Below are positions 51,318 to 60,496 of a stretch of 64,000 nucleotides of DNA, piece after piece. A model generated the notes under the pieces. That model was not told the DNA's origin, did no database searches, and saw nothing but the letters and a program-made list of their open reading frames with translations. Position numbers and translations under genes: made by a program. Positions within the stretch are counted from its first letter, which is position 1. Each line of letters begins with the position of its first letter. This DNA comes from CADEED01 sp963842515 (GTDB taxonomy: Bacteria; Pseudomonadota; Gammaproteobacteria; Steroidobacterales; Steroidobacteraceae), in contig CAWJGO010000002.1 in NCBI GenBank assembly GCA_963842515.1, positions 992,001 through 1,056,000 on the forward strand, read 5' to 3'.

Positions 51318-52745
51318 ATGCGCAAACAAAATTACCCGGCTTCCGCCGCAATTCTGCTGGTGCTTTTTGCTACGGCGACCGCGGCTGACAAGCCCCCAGC
51401 CTTCGCGCGCGCGGACCTCGATGCTGCCGCGACGCTGCGCGAGCGTGCCTTCGCGGATGCGACGCCCTACCAACTGGTCGAGTCACTGACCACCGAAGTC
51501 GGCCCACGCCTGTCCGGTTCTGCGGGTGACAAAGCCGCGGTGACCTGGGCCTTGCGCGAAATGCGGCGTCTGGGATTCGCCAATGTGCACACGGTCGAGG
51601 CCCTCGTGCCCCACTGGGTACGCGGCGAATCGGAATTCGCGGTGCTCGCGCCCTATCCGCAGGATATGCCGTCACTGGCGCTCGGCGGCAGCGTCGGCAC
51701 GGATGTCGAAGGCATCGAAGCGGATGCGGTCATGGTGAAGGATCTCGCGGCTCTGGCGGCTCTGCCTGCCGACGCGGTGAAGGACAAGATCGTGTTCTTC
51801 AGCAATCGCATGGAGCGCACGCAGGACGGTACAGGTTACGGCAAGGCCGTACCCGTGCGCGCCGCGGGCCCCTCGGCGGCGGCGGCGCTGGGAGCGAGCG
51901 GCGTCGTCATCCGCTCGATCGGCACCAGCAATCTGCGATTTCCGCACACCGGCGCGACCCGCTATACGAACAGCGCGCCGCGCATTCCGGCGCTGGCTTT
52001 GTCCAATCCAGACGCCGATGCGCTGGTGCGCCAGTTCGAGAGTGGCAAGACCGTGCGCCTCAGAATCCGCAGCAGCTCGCGCGACCTGCCGCCGGTGCGC
52101 TCCGCGAACGTGGTAGGTGAGATACCCGGCGGCGATAGGGCCAACGAAATCGTCCTGCTCGGCGCCCACCTCGATTCCTGGGATCCGGGCGTCGGCGCCA
52201 TCGACGACGGATCGGGTGTCGCCATCATGATGGGCGTGGCGAAGCTCATCAAAGAGCTCGATGTGAAACCGCGGCGCACCATCCGCGTGGTTTTGTTTGC
52301 CAATGAAGAATTCGGCGGCTCGGGCTCACAGGCGTACCTGGCCGCGAACGAAGCGCATGTCGAGCGCCATGTGCTCGGCTTCGAGGCGGACTTTGGCGCC
52401 GGCCCGGTCTGGCGCCTATCTAGTCGCGTGAATACCGCGCAATTGCCCGTCATCGATCAGATTTTCCGCGCGCTTGCGCCGCTCAAGCTGGTGCGCGGCG
52501 ACAACCAGTCGCGCGGTGGCGCGGACCTGGAATCGCTGAGCAAGCGGGGCATGCCCACCATCGAGCCTGGCTTGGATGGCACCAACTACTTCGACGTGCA
52601 CCACACCGCCAACGACACGATGGCGCAGGTAGACCCGCAGGCGCTGCGCCAATCCGTGGCTGCATTCGCCGTCAGTGTGTGGCTGGGCGCCCAGTATTCG
52701 GGGTCATGGGAACGCGTGACGGAGCCCAAGGCACCACGTCGCTGA
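51318..52745 (+). CDS. Exported M28-family zinc aminopeptidase
   Basis: 475 residues. Signal peptide about 1-22 (LLVLFATATAA). A PA-like insert (about 120-260) precedes the peptidase core. Zinc ligands: His/Asp in LGAHLDSWDPGVGAIDDGSG, Glu pair in LFANEEFGGSGS, Asp in FEADFGAGPVW and His in FDVHHTANDT. Similar in layout to carboxypeptidase Q/aminopeptidase S-like enzymes. ATG start; divergent from the cyclase. Probably periplasmic or secreted peptide scavenging; substrate unknown. Confidence 0.9.
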   Translation: MRKQNYPASAAILLVLFATATAADKPPAFARADLDAAATLRERAFADATPYQLVESLTTEVGPRLSGSAGDKAAVTWALREMRRLGFANVHTVEALVPHWVRGESEFAVLAPYPQDMPSLALGGSVGTDVEGIEADAVMVKDLAALAALPADAVKDKIVFFSNRMERTQDGTGYGKAVPVRAAGPSAAAALGASGVVIRSIGTSNLRFPHTGATRYTNSAPRIPALALSNPDADALVRQFESGKTVRLRIRSSSRDLPPVRSANVVGEIPGGDRANEIVLLGAHLDSWDPGVGAIDDGSGVAIMMGVAKLIKELDVKPRRTIRVVLFANEEFGGSGSQAYLAANEAHVERHVLGFEADFGAGPVWRLSSRVNTAQLPVIDQIFRALAPLKLVRGDNQSRGGADLESLSKRGMPTIEPGLDGTNYFDVHHTANDTMAQVDPQALRQSVAAFAVSVWLGAQYSGSWERVTEPKAPRR

Positions 52746-52800
52746 CGCGCCGGCGGAAATTACGGGAACCGCAACATTCCGGCGTCGCGCCGGCGCGCAG

Positions 52801-53121
52801 TCAGATCGCCATCGGCAGGGGCGCCGGAGCTGCCGCTGGTGCGGGCATCAACCGCCGGCGTTGTTCGGCATGCACTTGTTCGAGAGTCAGTCGCGTAGCA
52901 GCAGCTACCGAATTCAATACGGGGTGCGACTCGCCGCGCGGCAGGCTGAGCCCATGCGTGCGTTCCCAGGCGCGAATTCTGGCTTCCGGCGCGTTGGCAG
53001 TTGCCGTGAGCTCCGACAGTTCCGCCCGGCGGCGCTCGTCCGCGTGCACCTGTTCGAGCGCGAGTCGAACGCGGTAATCCGAGATCAGTTCACCGGGAAT
53101 CATCGGCGGCACATTGTTCAA
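52801..53121 (-). CDS. Hypothetical protein with an internal repeat
   Basis: 106 residues, unrecognised. It contains two copies of a helical motif, RLALEQVHADERRRAEL and RLTLEQVHAEQRRRLM, about 50 residues apart, linked by an APEARIRAWERTHGLSLPRG segment. It ends in an Ala/Pro stretch. The TTG start has TGGAG six nt upstream; GTG and ATG starts 3 and 6 codons further in are possible. No signal peptide. The matched repeats argue that it is a real gene. Confidence 0.55.
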   Translation of the reverse strand: MNNVPPMIPGELISDYRVRLALEQVHADERRRAELSELTATANAPEARIRAWERTHGLSLPRGESHPVLNSVAAATRLTLEQVHAEQRRRLMPAPAAAPAPLPMAI

Positions 53122-53232
53122 TGCAAACTCCAGCGTGTGTAATGCGCGGCAGTCTGCGCGTTTGGCGTAAAGATTGACACCATTGCGGAAGATGTCCGCA
53201 ATCCAGGCGTCCGCTGCGCCTGTGCCGCAGCC

Positions 53233-54294
53233 CTACGAGCTCACAGCCGGCGCGATCGTGTCGCTGAGTCGTTCGCAATTCTCGCCGGCGGTCAGCAGTA
53301 ACTCCGCGGGAGCATTGGGATCGCGCGCGCCTTCCGAGAGCTGCCGACGGAATTCCTTGGCCCCCGGTAGCCCTGCATACAAGCCGAGCATGTGCCGCGC
53401 AATCCAGCTCAGCCGCTCGCCGCGCGCCATCTCGCCGCGGGCGTACTGCGTCATGCGTTCGAGCAGTGCCATGCGATCGGGCATCACGGCCCCGCCCGCG
53501 GCCGACAGCTCCGCCAGCAGCATCGGCCGGTGGTAAACCTCGCGGCCGAGCATGACGCCGTCGGCCCAGCCGAGTTCTCTAACTACCTGATCCGGCGTGC
53601 GCAGGCCGCCGTTGAGTATCACCGGCACCGGCGCGACGCTCGTCTTCAGGTCGCGAACCACGTCGTAGCGCAACGGCGGTATCTCCCGGTTGTCGCGTGG
53701 CGACCACGCGCCCAGCACCGCCTTGCGCGCGTGCACGATCAATGCGTCGCAACCTGCCGCAAGGATGCCAGCGGCGAACATCGCCAGCGCCTCGCGTTCG
53801 GGTTCGCCGAAACGCGTGGCCGCCTCGCGTGCGGATTCGCGCCGGGCGAGCCCTGATCCCTTGAGGTCCGCTGCGTCGACAACGCCGATGCGAAGTTTCA
53901 CCGTCACCGGAACCGACACCGCCTCGCACATCGCGGCCACGCACTCCGCCACCAGCGATGGCCGTTTCATGAGACAGGCGCCGAATGCACCCGAGTGCAC
54001 ACGATCGCTCGGGCAACCGCAATTGAGATTGATCTCGTCGTAACCCAGGTCCGCGCCGATGCGCGCGGCGCTGGCGAGGTCGCCGGGGTCACTGCCACCG
54101 AGTTGCAGCGCTACCGGGTGCTCCTCCGGGGCGAACGCCAGCAGCCGTGCCCGGTCGCCCCGCAATACGGCGCCGGTCGTGATCATCTCTGTATAAAGAA
54201 GAGTGTCGGGGGCGAAGCCGCGCAGGAAATACCGGCAGTGCCGGTCCGTCCAATCCATCATGGGGGCCACGGAAATCCGGCGATTCAGCTTCAT
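53233..54294 (-). CDS. dusA: DusA, tRNA-dihydrouridine synthase A
   Basis: FMN enzyme reducing U20/U20a in tRNA D-loops. 353 residues. RRISVAPMMDWTDRHCRYFL is the classic DusA start; LNCGCPSDRV holds the catalytic Cys94; MKRPSLVAECVAAM, IVHARKAVLGAWSPRDNREI and MLGREVYHRPMLL follow. An insert of about 25 residues (VDAADLKGSGLARRESAREA) lies between the KLRIG block and the HARKA block. ATG start. The first 31 or so codons' DNA has a diverged second copy at 56352-56396. Confidence 0.94.
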   Translation of the reverse strand: MKLNRRISVAPMMDWTDRHCRYFLRGFAPDTLLYTEMITTGAVLRGDRARLLAFAPEEHPVALQLGGSDPGDLASAARIGADLGYDEINLNCGCPSDRVHSGAFGACLMKRPSLVAECVAAMCEAVSVPVTVKLRIGVVDAADLKGSGLARRESAREAATRFGEPEREALAMFAAGILAAGCDALIVHARKAVLGAWSPRDNREIPPLRYDVVRDLKTSVAPVPVILNGGLRTPDQVVRELGWADGVMLGREVYHRPMLLAELSAAGGAVMPDRMALLERMTQYARGEMARGERLSWIARHMLGLYAGLPGAKEFRRQLSEGARDPNAPAELLLTAGENCERLSDTIAPAVSS

Positions 54295-54435
54295 ACGCCT
54301 ATTGTTGCCGACTTCTTTGGGGCCAGCACGGACGCTGTGACGTTCTTGGTTTCCTTCCCGGTCATTCGATCGCCTGCAGGTACGGTGACATGGGATTTTC
54401 GACTCGTAGCAGCCGTGCGTAGTGCAGCAGCCCCC

Positions 54436-56133
54436 TCATCCGGGCTGCCTCCCGCCGGCAACGACGATGGGTTCACTGAGCGCTTGCTGATATTCCTCCT
54501 CGCCGATCGCATCCACCGACCGCAGCTTCGCCAGCAGTCCGTCGATTAGCGAACGCAGCCCAGGCCGCGGAGTGCCGTGAGCGAATGAACTCTGATACTT
54601 GATCGGCCCTGGGATGATCGCGACCAGGAAGGCCATCTGGGCCGGCGTCAGCTCCCGGGGTTCGCGATCGAAATACCTGCGAGCCGCGGGCCGCAGGCCA
54701 CGCAGGTCCGGTCCCCATTCGATGATGTTCAGGTAGATCTCAAGAATACGATCCTTGCCGAGAGCCGACTCGAGCAAGAACGTGATCGCCAGTTCCTGCA
54801 GCTTGCGTCCGATCTGCTTGTCACGCGACAGGAACAGGTTCTTGGCCAGTTGCTGGGTGATTGTCGACGCGCCGCGCGCGGCGCCACCGCGCGACCAGTT
54901 GGTGAGCAGCGCGGCCGGTAGTTCGCGAAGGTCGATGCCGCGATGCCCATAGAAGCCTGTGTCTTCGGCAAGCAGCAGAGTGCGCACGAACAGCGGCGGA
55001 ACGTCGCGCAGGGCGATGAAGTCGGGGGATGCGAGCGAGACGTCGATGGGGCGGTGCGGCCCGGCTCCCTCATTGGATTTGAAGACGAAATCGCCGCGCA
55101 GGCGCGAGATCGCCGGCGGCAGCTGACGTGGCGGCCTGAATCCGATCTTTTGGCTCACCGAAACGGAGGCAGGGTCCGCCGGGCGCCCGCGTATACGCAC
55201 GTCGATCGTGGTTGAGCCAAGATCACGGCCGCCGCCGGGCGGCAATCCCAGGCTATCGGGAACCGGAATGCCGGAGGCGCCGAGCAGTTGCGCGAAGTCT
55301 AGATTCCGGACGCCGAGTACGAGATCGACCATCGGATCGGAGTCGACTTCTTGCAGCGAGATCGAGCCCGACAGCACCGCACCGGCCAGCGTCGCGCGAA
55401 CGTCGGGGATCTCGATCGTGTTCTCGGCCTGCCGCCAGACCCCATCGAATCGCGTGGTCACGTCCGTCGGATCGCCAAACTGCGGTTCGTCGGCGGCGCT
55501 ATCCGCCAGCACTCCGAAGTGCGCGCCGCGCACGCCCAGGTCCACGTGGAAACGAAGCTCATCGGTGCTGGCCCGAAGATCCATGCGGCCATCCGCAATA
55601 CCTCCCTCGAGCAGCGGGTGAGCGTCGCGCCGCACGTCGAGCAAACGCCCTACGTCGAGACCACGTGCCTCGACGATCCACGCCCTGCCCGCCGCATCCG
55701 CCAGCGCGCGAATCGACAGGCCGGCCTGCGGCTCTATCAGCGTGAGCTGGAAGTCCTCGTGGAGAATGCCCGCCACGTGCCAGGCAGTGACCGGCGAGCT
55801 GACCCTGACTCCTGCGGGACCCACGAGATTGGCGGTGCGAACTGCGAGTCGCAGGCGGCCGGCCCACGTGGCCGCGATCGAGTCGGCATGCAGTCGCACT
55901 CCATGACCGAGGTCGAGATCGAATTCCGTAAGGCGCAGCAACGGCCAGACGCCAACGTGTACCCGCCCAATTCGGGCAACCATGCCGTGGCGCACGGCCG
56001 CGGACTCGATCCGCGCGCGCACCGCGTGCTCGAGTCTGGGTCTCAGCAACAGCGCGGCCAGGCTTACAACCAGGGCCGCAGTGATCGCACCTCCGAGCCA
56101 CCACCGTTGTCCGCGGGTTCGAAACATAACCAT
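54436..56133 (-). CDS. AsmA-like domain fused to a GT51 peptidoglycan glycosyltransferase
   Basis: 565 residues. An N-terminal membrane anchor (about 12-35) is followed by an AsmA/DUF748-like beta-rich region (about 40-350: LRLTEFDLDLGHGVRLHADS). The C-terminal GT51 domain (about 365-540) has LLLAEDTGFYGHRGIDLREL with catalytic Glu390, ARGASTITQQLAKNLFLSRD, and LEIYLNIIEWGPDLRGLRPA. No transpeptidase domain. Ordinary MtgA is about 240 residues, so the N-terminal half is extra. It would polymerise glycan strands at the periplasmic face. Lies between dusA and its 5'-end duplicate. Confidence 0.88.
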   Translation of the reverse strand: MVMFRTRGQRWWLGGAITAALVVSLAALLLRPRLEHAVRARIESAAVRHGMVARIGRVHVGVWPLLRLTEFDLDLGHGVRLHADSIAATWAGRLRLAVRTANLVGPAGVRVSSPVTAWHVAGILHEDFQLTLIEPQAGLSIRALADAAGRAWIVEARGLDVGRLLDVRRDAHPLLEGGIADGRMDLRASTDELRFHVDLGVRGAHFGVLADSAADEPQFGDPTDVTTRFDGVWRQAENTIEIPDVRATLAGAVLSGSISLQEVDSDPMVDLVLGVRNLDFAQLLGASGIPVPDSLGLPPGGGRDLGSTTIDVRIRGRPADPASVSVSQKIGFRPPRQLPPAISRLRGDFVFKSNEGAGPHRPIDVSLASPDFIALRDVPPLFVRTLLLAEDTGFYGHRGIDLRELPAALLTNWSRGGAARGASTITQQLAKNLFLSRDKQIGRKLQELAITFLLESALGKDRILEIYLNIIEWGPDLRGLRPAARRYFDREPRELTPAQMAFLVAIIPGPIKYQSSFAHGTPRPGLRSLIDGLLAKLRSVDAIGEEEYQQALSEPIVVAGGRQPG

Positions 56134-56351
56134 CGACGCAGGATGCCACAGCCGGTTTGCGCGCCGGCAGGCGGGCGTCGAGTCAGACGGCGTCGATCAG
56201 GTCCGCATTCAATCTGGCCGTTCGGGTCGTCAACGGCCGGTGTTGAAATACTGCCAAGTTTGGTTCGGAGGGCGGCAATCGGCCGAGGCGGATATAGGAG
56301 AGGCGGCTCTATCGCTTGAGCAAGTCTGTGACTTAGCGAATGAAAAACAGA

Positions 56352-56396
56352 CCGTCCGTCCAGTCCCATCATCGGGGCGACGGAGATCCGGCGATC
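56352..56396 (-). pseudogene. Diverged remnant of a dus gene 5' end, possible att repeat
   Basis: On the minus strand 27 of 31 bases match dusA from its fourth codon (ATCGCCGGAT…CCGT…GCCCC…ATGATGG), followed by an exact TGGACGGAC. It would read DRRISVAPMM like DusA, but indels then break the frame. Three of the four mismatches fall at third codon positions, so it is a diverged homologue rather than a fresh copy. The rest of the 304-bp gap (56134-56437) holds no gene I can see. Confidence 0.6.
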
Positions 56397-56437
56397 AATC
56401 GGTTGCTTCGGGGTTGCCCATTCAGGGCATCTCGATG

Positions 56438-57454
56438 CTAGTTAGGCGCCAGGATTCCGTAGCCGCGCTTACGCAGACTTTCGAGATAGCCACCGTCCCC
56501 GAGCAAATCGCTCATCGGCACGAAGGCAAGCGTGCTCTCATTCTTCGTCAATGCCTTGCCTGCCGCAGCGAACCACAATTCGTCCATCTGCTCGCGCACG
56601 TCGGTGGGGACTGGGGTGGTCATCGCCAGCGCATTCACGATGGCATTGTCGCATGCAGACTCGCGATCCGGCAGCGGCGGCAATTCCTGCAACTTGGCGA
56701 GGTCGCCCGTGCCCCACGCGCGGGCGCGGGCGTCTTCCAGCGGTTTGTTTGACAGGGCCTCGATGAGCTCGACGGTCCGCGCGAAACATTCCTCGTCGGC
56801 GAGCTTCTCGCGCGAGAACGCCTTGATCTGGCCACGCAAATCATCCGTCTTGAAGGTGAATCCGAGGGTGGGGTACGTAACGGGAATCTTCTTCTTTTCC
56901 GAGAGCTCCCAGACCACTCCCCAAGCCCCGCCACCGCCGAGCTGCAATTCCTTGATCGCCGCATCGTGCAGTTTTTCGGCGACGAGGAAGGGCCGCATTT
57001 TCTCAACACCCGAGTCGCGACCGAGGTAGAGTTTCTTTTGCACCAGCCAGCGCGCGTAAATGTCGGGCGGGATCAGTTCCTGCAGCGTGGCCTTGCCGGG
57101 ATTCTTGCGCAGCTTCATCGCCGCCGGCACCAAGGTAAGCATGCGGAACACGCCAACCTTTTCGTCGGGTTTCAGCGCGAGCTGCACCTTCTGGATAATT
57201 TCCTGCGATTGCGACGCCACGCGCGCCACCTTCTGCGTACTAAAGCGCATCCGCATGGGCAGTAATGGCGGTTCACCGACTATCCAGAGCGTATGGCCCG
57301 AATGATCAGGGTGCGTGACCTGCCACATTCCAGGTCCCGCGTATTCGCCCGTGACGATTATTTCTTCGAGCGGCTCCTCGGATGTTTGGGCTTGGGAAAT
57401 ATCGAGACTAAGTCCACAGGCGAGCACCAGCAGGGTTGTTAGAGTTTTCTTCAC
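56438..57454 (-). CDS. TraB/GumN-family exported protein
   Basis: 338 residues with a signal peptide (about 1-22). GMWQVTHPDHSGHTLWIVGE and LLPMRMRFSTQKVARVASQS fit the TraB/GumN (PF01963) fold, an EreA/ChaN-like metalloprotein superfamily of uncertain activity. The C-terminus has DDLRGQIKAFSREKLADEEC and MDELWFAAAGKALTKNESTL, then a Tyr-Gly-rich end. EEPLEEIIVTGEY after the signal peptide looks like the TonB-box-type leader seen in xanthomonad exported proteins, unusual here. ATG start. Confidence 0.75.
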   Translation of the reverse strand: MKKTLTTLLVLACGLSLDISQAQTSEEPLEEIIVTGEYAGPGMWQVTHPDHSGHTLWIVGEPPLLPMRMRFSTQKVARVASQSQEIIQKVQLALKPDEKVGVFRMLTLVPAAMKLRKNPGKATLQELIPPDIYARWLVQKKLYLGRDSGVEKMRPFLVAEKLHDAAIKELQLGGGGAWGVVWELSEKKKIPVTYPTLGFTFKTDDLRGQIKAFSREKLADEECFARTVELIEALSNKPLEDARARAWGTGDLAKLQELPPLPDRESACDNAIVNALAMTTPVPTDVREQMDELWFAAAGKALTKNESTLAFVPMSDLLGDGGYLESLRKRGYGILAPN

Positions 57455-57535
57455 GCGCAGCGTTGGAGCATGCGCGTTGATAAAGAGTTCCCGGTTTGAA
57501 CGCGCCCCAAGTTCAACCGGCGCTCCGGCGTGAAA

Positions 57536-57735
57536 TTAGTGACGCTGCTGTCCTGGTGGAGAGCGGATCAATTCAGCCATGAATGCTGTCGAGTCGGGAC
57601 TAGTAATCCCGCGAGCATTCAGCTCGCGTGAGATTGCAAAGGATGAGAGCCCTTCCAGAAAGCGCTGAAAATCTCGAGGACAATCGCAACCTGCTCATGG
57701 TCGATCTCCAGCACCGTCCCTACGCGTCCGGCAGC
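57536..57735 (-). pseudogene. Frameshifted fragment of a serine recombinase
   Basis: On the minus strand one frame reads AGRVGTVLEIDHEQVAIVLE then IF, and the adjacent frame continues QRFLEGLSSFAISRELNARG then ITSPDS, to a TAA at 57536. Joined, this matches the pattern of the Recombinase domain of large serine resolvases (DxEExxVVxxIFxxFxEGxSxxxIAxxLNxxGIxSP). The break is at a run of four T (57668-57671), where one extra T would restore the frame. No catalytic domain remains. The rest of 57455-57847 holds no clear gene. Confidence 0.5.
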
Positions 57736-57847
57736 GAAGGCAGAACCGGGCAGGCGACGCTGCGCCGGTTTCAGTCGGCTGTGCGCTTCGCCGTTTGGGC
57801 ATTGTGTGCGAATATCCCGCCACTGCCGGTAAACAAGAAAAACACAC

Positions 57848-59641
57848 GTGCACTCGTTCTTTGCGGAACTCAAGAAGCGCGGCGTTCTGAAGCTGGCCAC
57901 AGCCTATCTGATCGTGAGCTGGCTGGTGCTGGAAGTCGGCCACACGCTGTTCCTCATTTTCGAGCTGCCGCACCTGGGCATGCAGATCGTATTCGTGCTG
58001 CTGGCGCTCGGGTTCCCGATCGCCGTCGGCACCGCCTGGCACTACCGGTTTGCCGCTACCGATCAGCCGGAAGAACACGCGCATGAGAGTCACGGCGGCT
58101 CGCAGCTGGCGATCGTTTTCGGTGTCGTCGCCGTATTCGTGATCGGCACCGTGATCGTCATGCGCTTTCTTGGCTACGAACGTCACGGCTCAGGCCACGG
58201 CGCGCCGGTGGCCGTTACTGCGGGTGCCCACGCACCGGCCCCACCGCCAGCGGAGAAATTTGCGCCGCCGCAGCATTCGGTCGCGGTGATGCCGTTCGTG
58301 AACATGAGCGGCGATGCAAAGGACGAGTACTTCTCCGACGGACTTTCCGAGGAGCTGCTGAACTCGCTGGCGCGCATCAATGAGCTGCAAGTGGCGGCCC
58401 GCACTTCGTCGTTCTCGTTCAAGGGGACGGCCACGGACATTCCCGCAATTGGCCGCAAGCTGAATGTCGCCGCTGTGCTCGAAGGCAGCGTCCGCAAGGC
58501 CGGCGAACAGGTGCGCATCACTGCCCAGCTCATCAACGCGGTCAACGGCTATCGCCTGTGGACCGCAACCTTCGATCGTGAGCTCAAGGACATCTTCGCA
58601 CTGCAGACGGAGATCGCGACGGCGGTCACCGCCGCCCTCGAGGTGCAACTACTGCCCGCCACCAAGGCAAAGGTGGCGCTCGGCGGCACCCAGAATCCTG
58701 ACGCTTATGACGCTTACCTGCGCGGCATGAACCAGCTGAATAACCAAGTCGATGAAGCCGGCATACGGTCTGCTGCAGCGGCTCTCGACGAAGCGCTACG
58801 CCTGGATCCTGGCTTTGCGCTGGCCTATGCGGCGCGCTCGAGGGCCAGGTCCCAGCTCGCCAACACCTGGGCGACCGAGGTCACCATAGCCGAAAAGCTT
58901 TACGCGGATGCGCGTTCTGATGCGGATCGTGCCATCCAGCTTGCGCCGCTGCTGGGCGCCGCTTACGAGGCGCGAGCCACCCTCATCTCGGGTTCGTCGC
59001 TGAACTTCGCCGCAGCCGAGGCCGACGCGCGGCGCGCCATAGAGCTCGAGCCGGGAAGCTTGGGCGCCCTCAGGACGTTTTCGAGAATCGCTGCCTCGCA
59101 AGGTCGTATGGCGGAGGCCTTGGACGCAGCCGCGCGCGCCGTGCAGCTGGATCCCCTGTCGCACAGAACGTGGCGCCTTCAGGCCATACACCTCTACTTT
59201 GCGCGTCGCCACGACGAAGCCCGCACGTCCTACAAGCGCGCGTTGGCGCTTCGGCCAGGAGACTTGAACACTCAGAGCTGGATGGCGCTGAACGAGCTGG
59301 CTACCGGCCATTGGAAGGAGGCCGTTGGGTTGTGCGAGCCCGATTCATCCTGGAACGGCAGACAGTGCCTCGCCATCGCGTATCAGGAGCTGGGCCAGCG
59401 CGCTGAGGCCGAGCAGCTGTTACGCGGGCTGAAAAAGGAGTTCGGTGATGCGCTCTCCTATCAGTATGCCCAGCTATACGCGCAATGGGGCGAGCGGCAA
59501 CAGGCTCTGCAGTGGTTGGCGACTGCCGTGCGAGTCAAAGACCCGGGACTGGTGGAATTGAGAACGGACCCGCTACTCGACCCGATCCGCAATACGCCGC
59601 AGTTCAAGGATGCCGAGGTACGGCTCGCCGCCATGCAGTGA
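57848..59641 (+). CDS. Membrane-anchored TolB-like/TPR protein
   Basis: 597 residues. The N-terminus FFAELKKRGVLKLATAYLIV with two or three membrane helices (about 18-65 and 82-105) is the usual opening of this family. After a His/Pro-rich linker comes a FlgO/TolB N-terminal-like domain (about 140-255: VAVMPFVNMSGDAKDEYFSD). TPR repeats fill 270-590. Often found with adenylate cyclase or winged-helix domains upstream; none here. The GTG start fits the conserved N-terminus. Role unknown, probably a periplasmic scaffold. Confidence 0.8.
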   Translation: MHSFFAELKKRGVLKLATAYLIVSWLVLEVGHTLFLIFELPHLGMQIVFVLLALGFPIAVGTAWHYRFAATDQPEEHAHESHGGSQLAIVFGVVAVFVIGTVIVMRFLGYERHGSGHGAPVAVTAGAHAPAPPPAEKFAPPQHSVAVMPFVNMSGDAKDEYFSDGLSEELLNSLARINELQVAARTSSFSFKGTATDIPAIGRKLNVAAVLEGSVRKAGEQVRITAQLINAVNGYRLWTATFDRELKDIFALQTEIATAVTAALEVQLLPATKAKVALGGTQNPDAYDAYLRGMNQLNNQVDEAGIRSAAAALDEALRLDPGFALAYAARSRARSQLANTWATEVTIAEKLYADARSDADRAIQLAPLLGAAYEARATLISGSSLNFAAAEADARRAIELEPGSLGALRTFSRIAASQGRMAEALDAAARAVQLDPLSHRTWRLQAIHLYFARRHDEARTSYKRALALRPGDLNTQSWMALNELATGHWKEAVGLCEPDSSWNGRQCLAIAYQELGQRAEAEQLLRGLKKEFGDALSYQYAQLYAQWGERQQALQWLATAVRVKDPGLVELRTDPLLDPIRNTPQFKDAEVRLAAMQ

Positions 59642-59716
59642 GATCGTTCGGCTCGCGGGCTGCAGTCCCGCAAGCCTGTCTGTAGATGGGTCTACAATTG
59701 GCTGCGCCGCCACTGC

Positions 59717-60478
59717 ATGACACGCCCTCCCACATCTCCAGAAAATGCGGAACACCCACGCCTCTCCAAGCGCATGGGCGAACTCGGCCTGTGCTCACGA
59801 CGCGAGGCGGACCGCTGGATCACCAGCGGCTGGGTGAAAGTGGATGGCCAGGTCGTCGACACACTCGGCGTGCGGGTGTCGCCGAACGCACGCATCGAGA
59901 TCGATCCGGCTGCACGGGAACACCAGAGCGGACAGGTCACGATCCTGCTGCACAAGCCGGTGGGCTATGTCTCCGGCCAGGCCGAAGACGGCTACGAACC
60001 CGCCATCGTGCTGATCCGTCCGGAAAATCGCTGGGCGGCGGATCCCTCACCCATCCAGTTCCAGCGAGAGCACCTGCGTTCGCTCGCCCCCGCCGGCCGA
60101 CTCGACATCGACTCTACCGGTCTGCTGGTGCTCACCCAGGATGGACGCGTCGCGAAGCAGCTGATCGGCGAGGATTCCTCGGTCGAGAAGGAATACCTCG
60201 TACGGGTCGAAGGCAATCTCTCTGCCGACGGCATGAAGCGCCTGCAATACGGCTTGACGCTCGATGGTGTGAAGCTGAAGCCCGCGCAGGTGTCATGGCA
60301 GAACGAACACCAGCTGCGCTTCGTACTGCGCCAGGGCCGCAAGCGCCAGATCCGCCGCATGTGCGAGCTCGTGGGTCTTTTCGTAACCGGATTGAAGCGC
60401 GTTCGCAGCGGCAATGTTCCGTTGGGAGGGTTGCCGGTGGGCAAGTGGCGGTACTTGCGGCCCGACGAGAAGTTCTGA
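59717..60478 (+). CDS. RluF-like rRNA pseudouridine synthase
   Basis: 253 residues. The S4 domain (about 15-65) starts RLSKRMGELGLCSRREADRW. The synthase domain has PAGRLDIDSTGLLVLTQDGR with the catalytic Asp, then EKEYLVRV, LRQGRKRQIRRMCELVG and RSGNVPLGGLPVGKWR. It resembles RluF more than RsuA, RluB or RluE, but lacks the basic C-terminal tail of E. coli RluF. The exact rRNA or tRNA target cannot be fixed from this. ATG start; convergent with the methyltransferase. Confidence 0.85.
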   Translation: MTRPPTSPENAEHPRLSKRMGELGLCSRREADRWITSGWVKVDGQVVDTLGVRVSPNARIEIDPAAREHQSGQVTILLHKPVGYVSGQAEDGYEPAIVLIRPENRWAADPSPIQFQREHLRSLAPAGRLDIDSTGLLVLTQDGRVAKQLIGEDSSVEKEYLVRVEGNLSADGMKRLQYGLTLDGVKLKPAQVSWQNEHQLRFVLRQGRKRQIRRMCELVGLFVTGLKRVRSGNVPLGGLPVGKWRYLRPDEKF

Positions 60479-60496
60479 GAGACCCTTGCGACGCTC

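Noticed and set aside
54291..54512. 73-codon open frame between dusA and the GT51 fusion
   Set aside because: Overlaps the 3' end of the GT51 gene in another frame and has no recognisable features.
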